From positions 16,640 through 31,972 of the forward strand of contig DMNK01000168.1 of the NCBI GenBank assembly GCA_003453695.1: a stretch of 15,333 nt of DNA, in the 5' to 3' direction. How positions within the stretch are numbered: the first letter of the stretch is position 1; the number at the start of each line of letters is the position of its first letter. Shown here in pieces: positions 7,201 to 15,333 of this stretch. Source of the DNA: Acidimicrobiaceae bacterium (GTDB lineage Bacteria > Actinomycetota > Acidimicrobiia > Acidimicrobiales > UBA8190). A program made the translations under genes and the position numbers. The notes beneath the pieces are model-generated. The model worked only from the letters and a program-made list of their open reading frames with translations. It made no database searches and was not told where the DNA came from.

Positions 7201-8172
7201 ATGTCGATCGAAAAGATCTGGGTCGTCGTCGAGATCGCCGACGGCAACCCCATCAGCTCGTCGCTCGAGCTGCTCACCCAGGCGCGGGCCATGGCCGGAA
7301 CCGTGGAAGCGCTGTCCTGGGGCCCCGACGCCGCCAAGGCCGCCGGCGAGGTGGGCAGCTTCGGCGCCACCACCCTCTACGACGTCGGTGACATCGGCGA
7401 CGCCCTCCCCGGGGTGCCGGTGGCGGCGGCCGTCAAGGCGCTCGTGGAGGCCGGCAACCGCCCCGACGTCATCCTCATCCCGACCACCTACGACGGCCGC
7501 GACATCGCCGGCCGGCTGTCGGCCATGCTCGACCTCCCCGTCATCACCAACGTCGTGGGGCTGTCGGAGGAGGGCGACGAGGTGCGCTCCGAGCACGGGC
7601 TCTTCGGCGGTGCCAAGGTGGCCGTGGCCCGGTTCACGGCGCAGCGCCCCTGGATCTTCGTGGTGCGGGCCAAGTCCTTTGCCGCCGAGGCCTCCGGCGG
7701 CGGCGCCGCCGACGTGATGCCGGCCCCGGTACCGGAGCTCGGTGCGACCAACGCCGCCAAGATCGACGCCCGCCACGTCGAGGAGCAGAGCGGGCCCAAG
7801 CTGGACGAGGCCGACGTGGTCGTCTCGGGCGGCCGCGGCCTGGGCAGCGCCGAGAACTACGCCATGATCGAGGAGCTGGCCAAGCTCTTGAAGGGCGCGG
7901 CGGGCGCCAGCCGGGCCATCGTGGACGCCGGCTGGGTCCCGTACTCCCACCAAGTGGGCCAGACCGGCAAGACCGTGAAGCCCACGCTGTACATCGCCTG
8001 CGGCATATCCGGCGCCACCCAGCATCTGGTGGGGATGAAGGGCTCCAAGAACATCGTCGCCATCAACAAGGACCAGGACGCGCCGATCTTCTCGGTGGCC
8101 GACCTCGGCATCGTGGGCGACGTGCACAAGGTCGTCCCGAAGCTCATCGAGGCGCTCAAAGCACGCGGCTGA
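7201..8172 (+). CDS. etfA: Electron transfer flavoprotein, alpha subunit
   Basis: This is the FAD-binding alpha subunit of ETF, 323 residues, the standard length. The N-terminal domain (1-190) starts [10 protein letters not shown]. The C-terminal FAD domain has [12 protein letters not shown] (209-220), [16 protein letters not shown] (247-262), [18 protein letters not shown] (266-283) and NKDQDAPIF (289-297), all classic ETF-alpha flavin contacts. ATG 7201 is preceded by AGGAG 12 bases upstream. It is co-transcribed with etfB and followed by a GC-rich hairpin. The pattern is the ordinary oxidation type; I do not see ferredoxin-like or Fix-type extensions that would suggest electron bifurcation. 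Confidence 0.95.
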   Translation: MSIEKIWVVVEIADGNPISSSLELLTQARAMAGTVEALSWGPDAAKAAGEVGSFGATTLYDVGDIGDALPGVPVAAAVKALVEAGNRPDVILIPTTYDGRDIAGRLSAMLDLPVITNVVGLSEEGDEVRSEHGLFGGAKVAVARFTAQRPWIFVVRAKSFAAEASGGGAADVMPAPVPELGATNAAKIDARHVEEQSGPKLDEADVVVSGGRGLGSAENYAMIEELAKLLKGAAGASRAIVDAGWVPYSHQVGQTGKTVKPTLYIACGISGATQHLVGMKGSKNIVAINKDQDAPIFSVADLGIVGDVHKVVPKLIEALKARG

Positions 8173-8179
8173 TCGAGGT

Positions 8180-8197
8180 CGGCCCCGCCCGGGGCCG
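8180..8197 (+). terminator. Hairpin behind etfA
   Basis: CGGCCCC, loop GCCC and GGGGCCG form a perfect 7-bp stem starting 8 bases after the etfA stop. The tail TCGCTTCC is only weakly U-rich. It is a plausible terminator for the etfBA operon, 43 bases before the next start codon. Confidence 0.5.
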
Positions 8198-8239
8198 TCG
8201 CTTCCACCCGTCCCCGACCGAGCGTGCCAGGATCGGCGG

Positions 8240-8746
8240 GTGCGCACCCTGTGGATCCTGCGCCACGCCAAGGCCGTTCCCCATTCGCCGCGTGACCACG
8301 GCCGGCGGCTGGCGGCCCGGGGCCGGCGCCAGTGCGAGGAGCTGTCCGCCCGTCTACCCGACATGAAGGGCACCCCGACCCTGGTGCTCAGCTCGTCCGC
8401 CACCCGTGCCCTCGAGACCGCCGAGGGGGTCCTCCCCGGGCTCGGTCCCGGCGCCGAGGTGGTGGTGGAGCCGGGGCTGTACCAGGCCGACCCCGACGAC
8501 GTGATCGAGCTCGTCCGTCAGGTGGACGACACCCGGGCCGAGGTGATGGTGGTGGGGCACAACCCGACCCTCTACGAGCTCGTCCTGTTCCTGCTCGGCT
8601 CGGACGACGCCAGAGGCCGCAAGAAGGTGGAGCGCGGGCTCGGTACCGCCGCCCTGGCGGTGGTCTCCTTCGAGGTCGACCACTGGGCGCAGGTGGCCCC
8701 CGGTGACGGGCACCTCGAAGAGCTGGTGGTCCCGAAGGCGCGCTGA
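8240..8746 (+). CDS. sixA: SixA-like histidine phosphatase
   Basis: A small histidine phosphatase (168 residues) of the SixA branch, whose E. coli member removes phosphate from phosphohistidine on signalling or phosphotransfer proteins. Motifs are RHAK near the N-terminus (catalytic H9), [27 protein letters not shown] and [15 protein letters not shown] with the second catalytic His. It is shorter than phosphoglycerate-mutase-like relatives, as expected for SixA. The GTG at 8240 directly begins the first strand and has no clear Shine-Dalgarno. CAGGAT ending 6 bases before it might be a -10 of a leaderless message. It lies after the etfBA terminator hairpin and is convergent with the SCO1664-family gene. 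The substrate is unknown. Confidence 0.85.
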   Translation: MRTLWILRHAKAVPHSPRDHGRRLAARGRRQCEELSARLPDMKGTPTLVLSSSATRALETAEGVLPGLGPGAEVVVEPGLYQADPDDVIELVRQVDDTRAEVMVVGHNPTLYELVLFLLGSDDARGRKKVERGLGTAALAVVSFEVDHWAQVAPGDGHLEELVVPKAR

Positions 8747-8748
8747 CG

Positions 8749-8770
8749 CCGGCGCCGGGACGGCGGCCGG
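8749..8770. terminator. Bidirectional hairpin between convergent genes
   Basis: CCGGCGCC and GGCG-G-CCGG pair over 8 bp with one bulged G and a 5-base loop. The hairpin fills the 32-bp gap between the sixA-like stop and the SCO1664-family stop. There is no U-tract. A role in ending both transcripts is inferred from position. Confidence 0.4.
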
Positions 8771-8778
8771 AGCCGCAG

Positions 8779-9468
8779 TTACACGAGCGGCCAGGGGTAG
8801 TGGTAGGTGTCGGGGTCGGGCACCGGGAAGCAGGCCCCGTCCACGAAGCGCCGGGTGCGACGGCGCAGCGCCTCGAGCTCGGCGCCGCTGAGCCAGGGCT
8901 CGAGCTCGCCGGGCAGCTTGTCCTCGAGGGCGTCGAGGTCGGCGAGCACACCGGCGGGCACGGGCTCACCGGCGAACTCCCAGATGACCGTGCGCAGCTT
9001 GGGCTGGCGGTGGAAGCACAGGGCGTTGTCGATGGCCCAGATGGTGCCGTCCACGCCGAGCAGGCAGTGGCCGCTCTTGCGGTCGGCGTTGTTGGCGACG
9101 ACGTCGAAGGCGCAGATGACGCGCAGACGGTCGTGGTTCTCTTCCTGTTCGACCAGCGTGAAGTGGTGCTCGGAGAAGTCCGCCTCGACGAAGTGCTGCA
9201 CCGATCCCGGCCCGAGCGGGGCGTCCTCCCGCACGACGGTGTCGGGGACCACACCCCAGCCCAACATCTCCGACAAGAGGTAGGCGGCCACCTCGCGTCG
9301 GTAGATGCCTTCGGGGAAGTCCCACAACTGGCGCTCGCCTCGCCCCGGTTTGTACACGGCTGCGCTCACGGCGTCGTCGAGTGTGCAGCGGACGAGGTAC
9401 GTGCCGTTCGAGCTCCAGGGCATCCGGCCCACCAACTCGAGCTCGCCTTCGGACAGCGGGTTCACCAT
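8779..9468 (-). CDS. SCO1664-family protein with PI3/4-kinase/HipA-like motifs
   Basis: Conserved actinobacterial protein of unknown function (SCO1664 family, TIGR03843; Rv2133c in M. tuberculosis by recollection), 229 residues. The sequence resembles the atypical kinase fold of PI3/4 kinases and HipA: a candidate ATP-binding lysine K40 in AAVYKPGRGE, E59 in YRREVAAYLL, a catalytic-loop pattern FDVVANNADRKSGH with D122, N127, D129 and R130, and a metal-binding D147 in WAIDNALCFH. All these residues are present, so an active ATP-dependent enzyme is plausible but unproven. ATG 9468 starts 2 bases after the DUF3090 stop; a GTG at 9474 overlapping that stop is an alternative. No Shine-Dalgarno is visible, so translation is probably coupled. 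It is the last gene of the three-gene operon. In many actinobacteria mshC follows; here it does not. Confidence 0.85.
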   Translation of the reverse strand: MVNPLSEGELELVGRMPWSSNGTYLVRCTLDDAVSAAVYKPGRGERQLWDFPEGIYRREVAAYLLSEMLGWGVVPDTVVREDAPLGPGSVQHFVEADFSEHHFTLVEQEENHDRLRVICAFDVVANNADRKSGHCLLGVDGTIWAIDNALCFHRQPKLRTVIWEFAGEPVPAGVLADLDALEDKLPGELEPWLSGAELEALRRRTRRFVDGACFPVPDPDTYHYPWPLV

Positions 9469-9470
9469 CG

Positions 9471-9968
9471 TCACGACGCCGGCGGCCGGTGCCCGTTGGT
9501 GCGCGGGCAGCGATGCCCGCTGGGGTCGAGCGGCAGCCCGCACAGCGGGCACGGAGGACGGCCCGCCTCCACGAGCGACGTGGCGCGGATGGCGAAGGCG
9601 GCCGCCTGGGCCCGGGTGACCGAGAACCGGGCCATGTCGCCCTCCTCGTCCTCGGCCACCAGCTCCTCGGCCACGAGCACGACGCGGTCGAGGGTCTCGT
9701 CGTAGGTCACCCCCAGCGTGCCGATGACCCAGTGCGGCTCGGTGGGCGCTTCGAGGTCGAGGTCCCCGGGGAGGTGCTCGGGTCGCTCCAGGTCGGCGAG
9801 CACCCGGCCCAGGTACTCGGCCAGCACCGACACCTGCTGCTTCTCGGCCTTCAAGGTGAGCAGGGTCCCTCCGGCGCGGCACTGCACCAGGAAGAGGCGC
9901 TTTCCGACAGGACCTTCCGCCCCCACCGTGAACCGGTCCAGGTCGCCGAGGTCGAGCGCCGGGCTCAT
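9471..9968 (-). CDS. DUF3090 family protein with C-terminal zinc-ribbon-like motif
   Basis: Conserved actinobacterial protein of unknown function (DUF3090, TIGR03847; Rv2134c-like by recollection), 165 residues. The body starts with strands (DRFTVGAEGPVGKRLFLVQCRAGGTLLTLKAEK is spread over residues 11-43), then an acidic stretch at 101-111. The C-terminus has C140-X2-C143, H152, C154 and H160 in CPLCGLPLDPSGHRCPRTNGH-like order, which suggests a bound zinc. No catalytic motif is recognised. ATG 9968 lies 13 bases after the phosphatase stop, with AAGG 12 bases upstream. The downstream gene starts 2 bases after its stop. The tight order phosphatase, DUF3090, SCO1664 is the conserved actinobacterial arrangement and implies a common pathway. 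Confidence 0.87.
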   Translation of the reverse strand: MSPALDLGDLDRFTVGAEGPVGKRLFLVQCRAGGTLLTLKAEKQQVSVLAEYLGRVLADLERPEHLPGDLDLEAPTEPHWVIGTLGVTYDETLDRVVLVAEELVAEDEEGDMARFSVTRAQAAAFAIRATSLVEAGRPPCPLCGLPLDPSGHRCPRTNGHRPPAS

Positions 9969-9981
9969 GGCCGGGCCGCCT

Positions 9982-10626
9982 TCACGACGGGGTCAGCTCC
10001 CCGAGGCCGGCGGTGGCGTTGACGCACAGCACGTGCAGGGCCCCTTCGCCGCGCACCAGGGCCGAGACGGAGCAGGGCGAGACCACCAGGCGCTGGAACA
10101 GGTCGAGGGGGATGCCGGCGGTGGCCGCCACCACGGCCTTGATGGGATCGGCGTGCGACACGGCCACGAAGCGCTCTCCGTGGTGCCGTTCGGCCAGACG
10201 GTCGAGGGCGCCGGTCACGCGCGCCTGCATCTCGGCGAAGGACTCCCCGCCCGGGAAGCGGAACGTCGACGGCTGCTGTTGCACCGCCCGCCACTGCCGG
10301 CGACGGCGGAGGATGGCCAGGCGGGCCCCCGTCCACTCGCCGAAGTCGCACTCGTTGAGGCCCTTGTCGGTGCGCACCCGGAGCCCGAGCGCCGAGGCGA
10401 TGGGCGTGGCGGTCTCCACGGCCCGCTCGAGCGGCGAGCTGTACACCGCCACCGGGGGTCGCTCGAGGGCGGCGATGCGCTCGGCGGCGCCATCGGCCTG
10501 GCGACGTCCGGCGTCCGACAGGTGCAGGCCGGGCGCCCTGCCCGGCAGGACCCTTCCCGTCGTGGCCGTGCGTCCGTGACGGACCAGGAGCGCGACGGCA
10601 GGCGCCGAGGAGTTTCGGGAGGCCAC
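9982..10626 (-). CDS. Histidine phosphatase, MSMEG_4193 family
   Basis: A phosphoglycerate-mutase-like histidine phosphatase of 214 residues, matching the MSMEG_4193 group (TIGR03848; Rv2135c-like by recollection) that travels with DUF3090 and SCO1664 proteins. Catalytic parts are intact: LLVRHGRT (H17), YSSPLERAVET (R68), NECDFGEW (general acid E97) and VAVSHADPIKAVV (second His). The substrate is unknown. The GTG at 10626 is chosen because a TACGAT -10 element ends 8 bases before it. An in-frame ATG at 10662 would overlap the divergent glycosylase start, and the conserved sequence begins only at residue 10. It is the first gene of the operon, and 13 bases separate it from DUF3090. Confidence 0.85.
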   Translation of the reverse strand: MASRNSSAPAVALLVRHGRTATTGRVLPGRAPGLHLSDAGRRQADGAAERIAALERPPVAVYSSPLERAVETATPIASALGLRVRTDKGLNECDFGEWTGARLAILRRRRQWRAVQQQPSTFRFPGGESFAEMQARVTGALDRLAERHHGERFVAVSHADPIKAVVAATAGIPLDLFQRLVVSPCSVSALVRGEGALHVLCVNATAGLGELTPS

Positions 10627-10634
10627 GTCGAGCC

Positions 10635-10640
10635 ATCGTA
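10635..10640 (-). promoter_or_regulatory. -10 element for the phosphatase-DUF3090-SCO1664 operon
   Basis: TACGAT (pattern TAnnnT) on the minus strand ends 8 bases before the GTG at 10626, the spacing expected for a leaderless actinobacterial transcript. It shares two base pairs with the opposing -10 of the glycosylase gene. No clear -35 is seen. Confidence 0.45.
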
Positions 10641-10644
10641 CGCT
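10639..10644 (+). promoter_or_regulatory. -10 element for the uracil-DNA glycosylase gene
   Basis: TACGCT (TAnnnT) ends 7 bases before the GTG at 10652 and would give a leaderless message. No Shine-Dalgarno precedes that GTG. The element overlaps the opposing TACGAT through the palindrome CGTACG. Confidence 0.45.
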
Positions 10645-10651
10645 GAAGCGT

Positions 10652-11356
10652 GTGCCGTCCATCCCCGGCCGAACGGCTCCGAGCCGCCGCCGGGCGGCAC
10701 TCGCCGAGCTGACCGCCGAGATCGTCTCGTGCCGGGCGTGTCCGCGCCTGGTGGCATGGCGCGAGGAGGTGGCGACGAAGCGGCGTGCCGCCTTTGCCGA
10801 CCAGCAGTACTGGGGACGGCCCGTGCCGGGCTTCGGTGACCCGGCGGCCCGGGTGGTCGTCGTGGGCCTGGCCCCGGCCGCCCACGGCGGCAACCGCACC
10901 GGCCGCATCTTCACCGGCGACCGCTCCGGCGACTGGCTGTTCGCGGCGTTGTGGCGTGCCGGCTTCGCCAACCAGCCGACGAGCGTGTCGGCCGACGACG
11001 GGCTCCGGCTGCGCGACATGTACATCCTGTCGGCGGTGCGCTGTGCCCCACCGGCCAACAAGCCCACCCCCGAAGAGCGCCGGCGCTGTGCGCCGTACAT
11101 GCGCAACGAGCTGGCCCTGCTCGCCGACGCCCGGGTGCTGGTGGCCCTAGGGAACTTCGCCTACCAGGCGCTGGCGTCCGACTACGGCCTGCGCCCGCGG
11201 CCCCGCTTCGGCCACGGCGTCGAGGCGCACCTGCCCGATGGGCGGCAGGTGATCTGCTCCTACCACCCGAGCCAGCAGAACACCTTCACGGGCACCTTGA
11301 CCGAGGAGATGCTCGACGCCGTGCTCGCCAGGGCCAAGGAGCTCTCCGGCGACTGA
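10652..11356 (+). CDS. udgB: Family 5 (UDGb-type) uracil-DNA glycosylase
   Basis: Iron-sulfur DNA glycosylase that removes uracil, and in studied members also hypoxanthine and other deaminated bases, in base-excision repair. It has 234 residues. The family 5 signature GLAPAAHGGNRTGRIFTGD is at 72-90, followed by SGDWLF. The second active-site motif is YHPSQQNTFTG near the C-terminus. Four cysteines fit the [4Fe-4S] ligands: C27 and C30 in SCRACPRL, C131 in SAVRCAPP and C146 in RRRCAPY. The motif GLAPAA lacks the Asp or Asn used by families 1 and 4, as is normal for family 5. GTG 10652 has no Shine-Dalgarno and fits a leaderless start. The gene diverges from the phosphatase operon with only 25 bp between start codons and is convergent with the FrhB-family gene. 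Confidence 0.92.
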   Translation: MPSIPGRTAPSRRRAALAELTAEIVSCRACPRLVAWREEVATKRRAAFADQQYWGRPVPGFGDPAARVVVVGLAPAAHGGNRTGRIFTGDRSGDWLFAALWRAGFANQPTSVSADDGLRLRDMYILSAVRCAPPANKPTPEERRRCAPYMRNELALLADARVLVALGNFAYQALASDYGLRPRPRFGHGVEAHLPDGRQVICSYHPSQQNTFTGTLTEEMLDAVLARAKELSGD

Positions 11357-11360
11357 TCCC

Positions 11361-11388
11361 CGCCTGGGGCCGGGTTCGGCGCCAGGCG
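11361..11388. terminator. Strong bidirectional hairpin between convergent genes
   Basis: CGCCTGG pairs perfectly with CCAGGCG. Inside, after one G-G mismatch, GCCG pairs with CGGC around a GGTT loop, giving 11 bp in total. It sits centrally in the 41-bp gap between the glycosylase and FrhB-family stops. There is no U-tract, but its position suggests it ends transcripts from both sides. Confidence 0.6.
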
Positions 11389-11397
11389 ACGAGACGG

Positions 11398-12522
11398 TCA
11401 GGCGGTGACGGGGATCCGTCTCGGTGCGGGCACCGCCGATTCGGGCCAGCGCCGGCGGCTGGCGCGCGACAACCGGTCGAGAAGGGCCAGGGCCCCCGGG
11501 TCGTCGCTGCCCGGTCGGGTCTCCACGACTCCGTCGGCGAGCATGCCGTCCAGGACCTGGCGGCCCTTGTCGGTGCGGACGACGGCGAGGGTCCAGTCCC
11601 CGAAGGCACCGATGCCGCCCGTCGAGATGTCGGCGTGCTCGGCGGCGAAGTCCGGGCACAGCTTGCAGCCCTGGCGCGTCCAGGCGTGGCCCTCCTTGAG
11701 CGGCACCTCGTGGTAGGCGCCGTCGTTCGTCCAGATCTGGAACACGCCTTTGATGTTGATCTTGGCGATGTCGGCGCGCGTCAGTCCGTAGCGGGCCTCG
11801 AACAGCTCTTCGAAGATGGCGTCGTCGAAGGTCTTCGAGCACAGGAGCCCGATGGACAGCGCCAGTCGTCTCGCCACCTTGCCCGTCTTGCGCGCCGCCA
11901 TGACCGGTGGCACCGACGCCTGACAGCTCATGCCCACGAGCGCGATGCGCTCGGCGCCGCCCTCCACGGCCGCCGGGTAGGCCAGCGGATTGGCGGAATA
12001 GGTGTAGCGCGACCCCGCCGTGGCCAGCACCTCGGCGCGGGTGCGGGCGACCGCCGGCACCGCCTTCCACGACCCGGCGCCGCCCTCGAGGGCCGACACC
12101 AGGGCGGCGTCGATGACGTCGTGCTCGAGGGCCCAAATGAGCAGCGCCGAGACCAGCCCGCCGTCCTGTCCGGCGGCGGCGACCTCGGGATCGGTGGCCC
12201 GAGCCAGCACCACGTCCTCGGACACCCCCGACAGCTCGTCCTCGCGTCGGGCCCGACCGAAGAGGAACTCGTCGATCTCGGTCTCCCACTCGCGGAAGCG
12301 GGGGCAGGCGCGGGTGCACATCGTGCAGCCGCGCTGTCCGTGGGTGCAGTCCTCGGGTCCGCCGTCCTCCTCCACCTTCCAGGGACGGTAGACGCCTCCG
12401 GTGTCGTCGTACTTCAGCACGTCGTGGGGGCAGGCGATGATGCAGCCGGAGCACCCCGTGCACAGGCCCGAGGTGACGACCTCTTGGTAGAGATGGAGCC
12501 AGTGCGGCTTGTCAGGCGGCAT
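11398..12522 (-). CDS. Coenzyme F420 hydrogenase/dehydrogenase beta-subunit (FrhB) family protein
   Basis: Iron-sulfur flavoprotein of the FrhB family, 374 residues. Such proteins pass electrons between [4Fe-4S] clusters, FAD and coenzyme F420 or, in some members, other acceptors. Two ferredoxin-type cluster motifs lie at the N-terminus: C21-X2-C24-X2-C27-X3-C31-P and C59-X6-C66-X2-C69-X3-C73-P. The FrhB core follows, with AAGQDGGLVSALLIWALE, a cysteine in VGMSCQASV, LCSKTFDD, and the C-terminal signature GCKLCPDFAAEHADISTGGIG. ATG 12522 begins the protein just before the clusters; TAACGT ends 8 bases upstream, suggesting a leaderless message. No hydrogenase, formate dehydrogenase or F420 biosynthesis gene is adjacent, so it is an orphan subunit with an unknown substrate. 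F420 use is inferred from family and host. Confidence 0.88.
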   Translation of the reverse strand: MPPDKPHWLHLYQEVVTSGLCTGCSGCIIACPHDVLKYDDTGGVYRPWKVEEDGGPEDCTHGQRGCTMCTRACPRFREWETEIDEFLFGRARREDELSGVSEDVVLARATDPEVAAAGQDGGLVSALLIWALEHDVIDAALVSALEGGAGSWKAVPAVARTRAEVLATAGSRYTYSANPLAYPAAVEGGAERIALVGMSCQASVPPVMAARKTGKVARRLALSIGLLCSKTFDDAIFEELFEARYGLTRADIAKINIKGVFQIWTNDGAYHEVPLKEGHAWTRQGCKLCPDFAAEHADISTGGIGAFGDWTLAVVRTDKGRQVLDGMLADGVVETRPGSDDPGALALLDRLSRASRRRWPESAVPAPRRIPVTA

Positions 12523-12530
12523 GGCGGCCC

Positions 12531-12536
12531 ACGTTA
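12531..12536 (-). promoter_or_regulatory. -10 element for the FrhB-family gene
   Basis: TAACGT (TAnnnT) on the minus strand ends 8 bases before the ATG at 12522. No Shine-Dalgarno lies between them, consistent with leaderless transcription. It shares two base pairs with the opposing -10 of the Fpg/Nei gene. Confidence 0.45.
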
Positions 12537-12540
12537 CCGT
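12535..12540 (+). promoter_or_regulatory. -10 element for the Fpg/Nei-family gene
   Basis: TACCGT (TAnnnT) ends 8 bases before the GTG at 12549 that places the catalytic proline second. No Shine-Dalgarno is present. It overlaps the opposing TAACGT at 12535-12536. Confidence 0.45.
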
Positions 12541-12548
12541 TGTCGTCG

Positions 12549-13334
12549 GTGCCCGAGTTGCCGGAGGTCGAGGCCTATCGCCGCCTGGCCGACAAGGCCC
12601 TGGGACGCACCGTGGCCTCGGTCCGCATCGGCGACCAGCGCTTTCTGCGCGGCGGCACCGACGCCTGCCGGCTGCGTCGGGCGCTCGTCGGCAAGGCCTT
12701 CGCCGCCGCCCGCCGGCGGGGCAAGCTGCTCGTGCTCGATGTGGACGACAGCGACCGTCGCCTCGGCCTGCGATTCGGCATGACCGGGCGGCTCCACGTC
12801 GACGGCGCCGACGGGGTGGACCGGCTCGTGTACGCGTCGGACCGCCGCCTCGAGGCCTGGGACCGCTTCGCGCTCCGCTTCACCGACGGCGGGTCCCTGG
12901 TGGTGAGCGATCCCCGCTTGCTGGGCGGGGTGGTGCTCGATCCCGACGAGGACGTGCTCGGGCCCGACGCCCTCGACGTCGGCCGTGCCGACCTGCACCG
13001 GGCGCTGGCGGGCAGCACGGCGGCGCTGAAGGCGCGGCTCATGGACCAGTCCCGCCTGGCCGGCCTGGGCAACCTCGTGGCCGACGAGGTGCTGTGGCGG
13101 GCGGGGCTCTCGCCGCTGCGCCCGGCTGGTTCGCTCACCGACGCCGAAGAACGTCGCCTGCACGGCCACGTGCGCCGTACGCTCGAGGAGCTCGTCTCGG
13201 CCGGTGGTTCCCACCTCGGCGAGCTCATGCCCGAGCGACAGGTCGGCGGCCGCTGCCCGCGCTGTGGAGCCGAGCTGCGCCGTGACCGGGTGGGCGGGCG
13301 CTCGACGTGGTGGTGCCCGGCGCACCAGCGGTAG
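12549..13334 (+). CDS. mutM: Fpg/Nei-family DNA glycosylase/AP lyase
   Basis: Bifunctional DNA glycosylase for oxidised bases, 261 residues. The start must be the GTG at 12549, because family catalysis needs the N-terminal proline exposed after Met removal. The sequence then reads PELPEVE with P2, E3 and E6; an upstream in-frame TTG at 12540 would bury the proline. Further motifs are the conserved lysine K59 in RRGKLLVL, LRFGMTGRL, DPRLLGG (usually DPRRFG), and the helix-two-turn-helix segment LKARLMDQSRLAGLGNLVADEVLWRAGLSP (about 161-190). The C-terminal zinc finger CPRCGAELRR...GRSTWWCPAHQR keeps the conserved Arg, but the fourth cysteine is replaced by His. Whether it prefers 8-oxoguanine (Fpg) or oxidised pyrimidines (Nei) cannot be decided. 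It diverges from the FrhB-family gene and is convergent with the peroxiredoxin gene. Confidence 0.9.
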   Translation: MPELPEVEAYRRLADKALGRTVASVRIGDQRFLRGGTDACRLRRALVGKAFAAARRRGKLLVLDVDDSDRRLGLRFGMTGRLHVDGADGVDRLVYASDRRLEAWDRFALRFTDGGSLVVSDPRLLGGVVLDPDEDVLGPDALDVGRADLHRALAGSTAALKARLMDQSRLAGLGNLVADEVLWRAGLSPLRPAGSLTDAEERRLHGHVRRTLEELVSAGGSHLGELMPERQVGGRCPRCGAELRRDRVGGRSTWWCPAHQR

Positions 13335-13350
13335 CCGCCGCCGCCTTGTC

Positions 13351-15333
<1,983 letters not shown>

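Noticed and set aside
7132..8403. Minus-strand open frame of 423 codons opposite etfA
   Set aside because: Antisense shadow of the highly conserved etfA; low-complexity Gly/His/Asp-rich translation without motifs.
9469..9882. Upstream extension of the SCO1664-family frame
   Set aside because: It overlaps the well-supported DUF3090 gene in another frame, and its Arg/Gly/Pro-rich translation is a shadow.
10627..11106. N-terminal extension of the minus-strand histidine phosphatase
   Set aside because: It would run through the divergent uracil-DNA glycosylase gene; the phosphatase fold needs only the part from about residue 10 of the shorter protein.
10951..12783. Plus-strand open frame of 610 codons across the glycosylase, FrhB and Fpg/Nei genes
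   Set aside because: It runs through three well-supported genes and across their boundaries; its Arg/Ala-rich sequence is a GC-frame shadow.
13335..13350. CCG triplet run between the Fpg/Nei and peroxiredoxin stops
   Set aside because: Three short CCG units in a 16-bp gap; neither a significant repeat nor a hairpin.

Overview
The window is about 70% G+C, densely coded on both strands, and looks like a chromosomal segment of an actinobacterium. PdtaS, a WhiB1-like protein, the actinobacterial SCO1664/DUF3090/phosphatase triad, an F420-type FrhB protein, and GTG starts with putative leaderless promoters support this. The combination fits a deep-branching class such as Acidimicrobiia, but that placement is inference. 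I see no tRNA, rRNA, insertion sequence, prophage or CRISPR array.

Layout. 1-1592 (+): 3' part of a PdtaS-type histidine kinase. 1639-4885 (-): an OmpR/PhoB-type response regulator behind a large membrane-bound hybrid histidine kinase. 5062-5352 (-): a WhiB1-like iron-sulfur regulator with a hairpin terminator behind it and a perfect CRP-type palindrome in front. 5547-8172 (+): glycerophosphodiester phosphodiesterase, then etfB-etfA. 8240-8746 (+): a SixA-like histidine phosphatase. 8779-10626 (-): a three-gene conserved actinobacterial operon (histidine phosphatase, DUF3090, SCO1664-family kinase-like protein). 10652-11356 (+): family 5 uracil-DNA glycosylase. 11398-12522 (-): FrhB-family iron-sulfur flavoprotein. 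12549-13334 (+): Fpg/Nei-family DNA glycosylase. 13351-13899 (-): BCP-type peroxiredoxin with a histone-like tail. 13969 to the window end (+): TPP riboswitch and the 5' part of thiC.

How the genes relate. The left third is a signalling and redox-sensing block. pdtaS and whiB1 are convergent neighbours in Mycobacterium tuberculosis (Rv3220c/Rv3219, from memory). Here they keep that convergent order but are separated by an extra two-component system. The middle holds electron-transfer flavoprotein genes and the conserved kinase-like/phosphatase triad of unknown function. The right third holds two DNA base-excision glycosylases, each divergent from another gene with candidate -10 elements that overlap, then a peroxiredoxin and riboswitch-controlled thiamine synthesis. 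No stretch of 300 bases or more lacks a gene; the largest gaps (5353-5546, 4886-5061, 13900-14066, 2344-2488) hold the regulatory signals listed.

No wholly new multi-gene system can be demonstrated from this sequence. The best candidates for a second look are the SCO1664/DUF3090/phosphatase triad, the two-component module between pdtaS and whiB1 with its CRP site, and the paired overlapping divergent promoters of the glycosylase genes.
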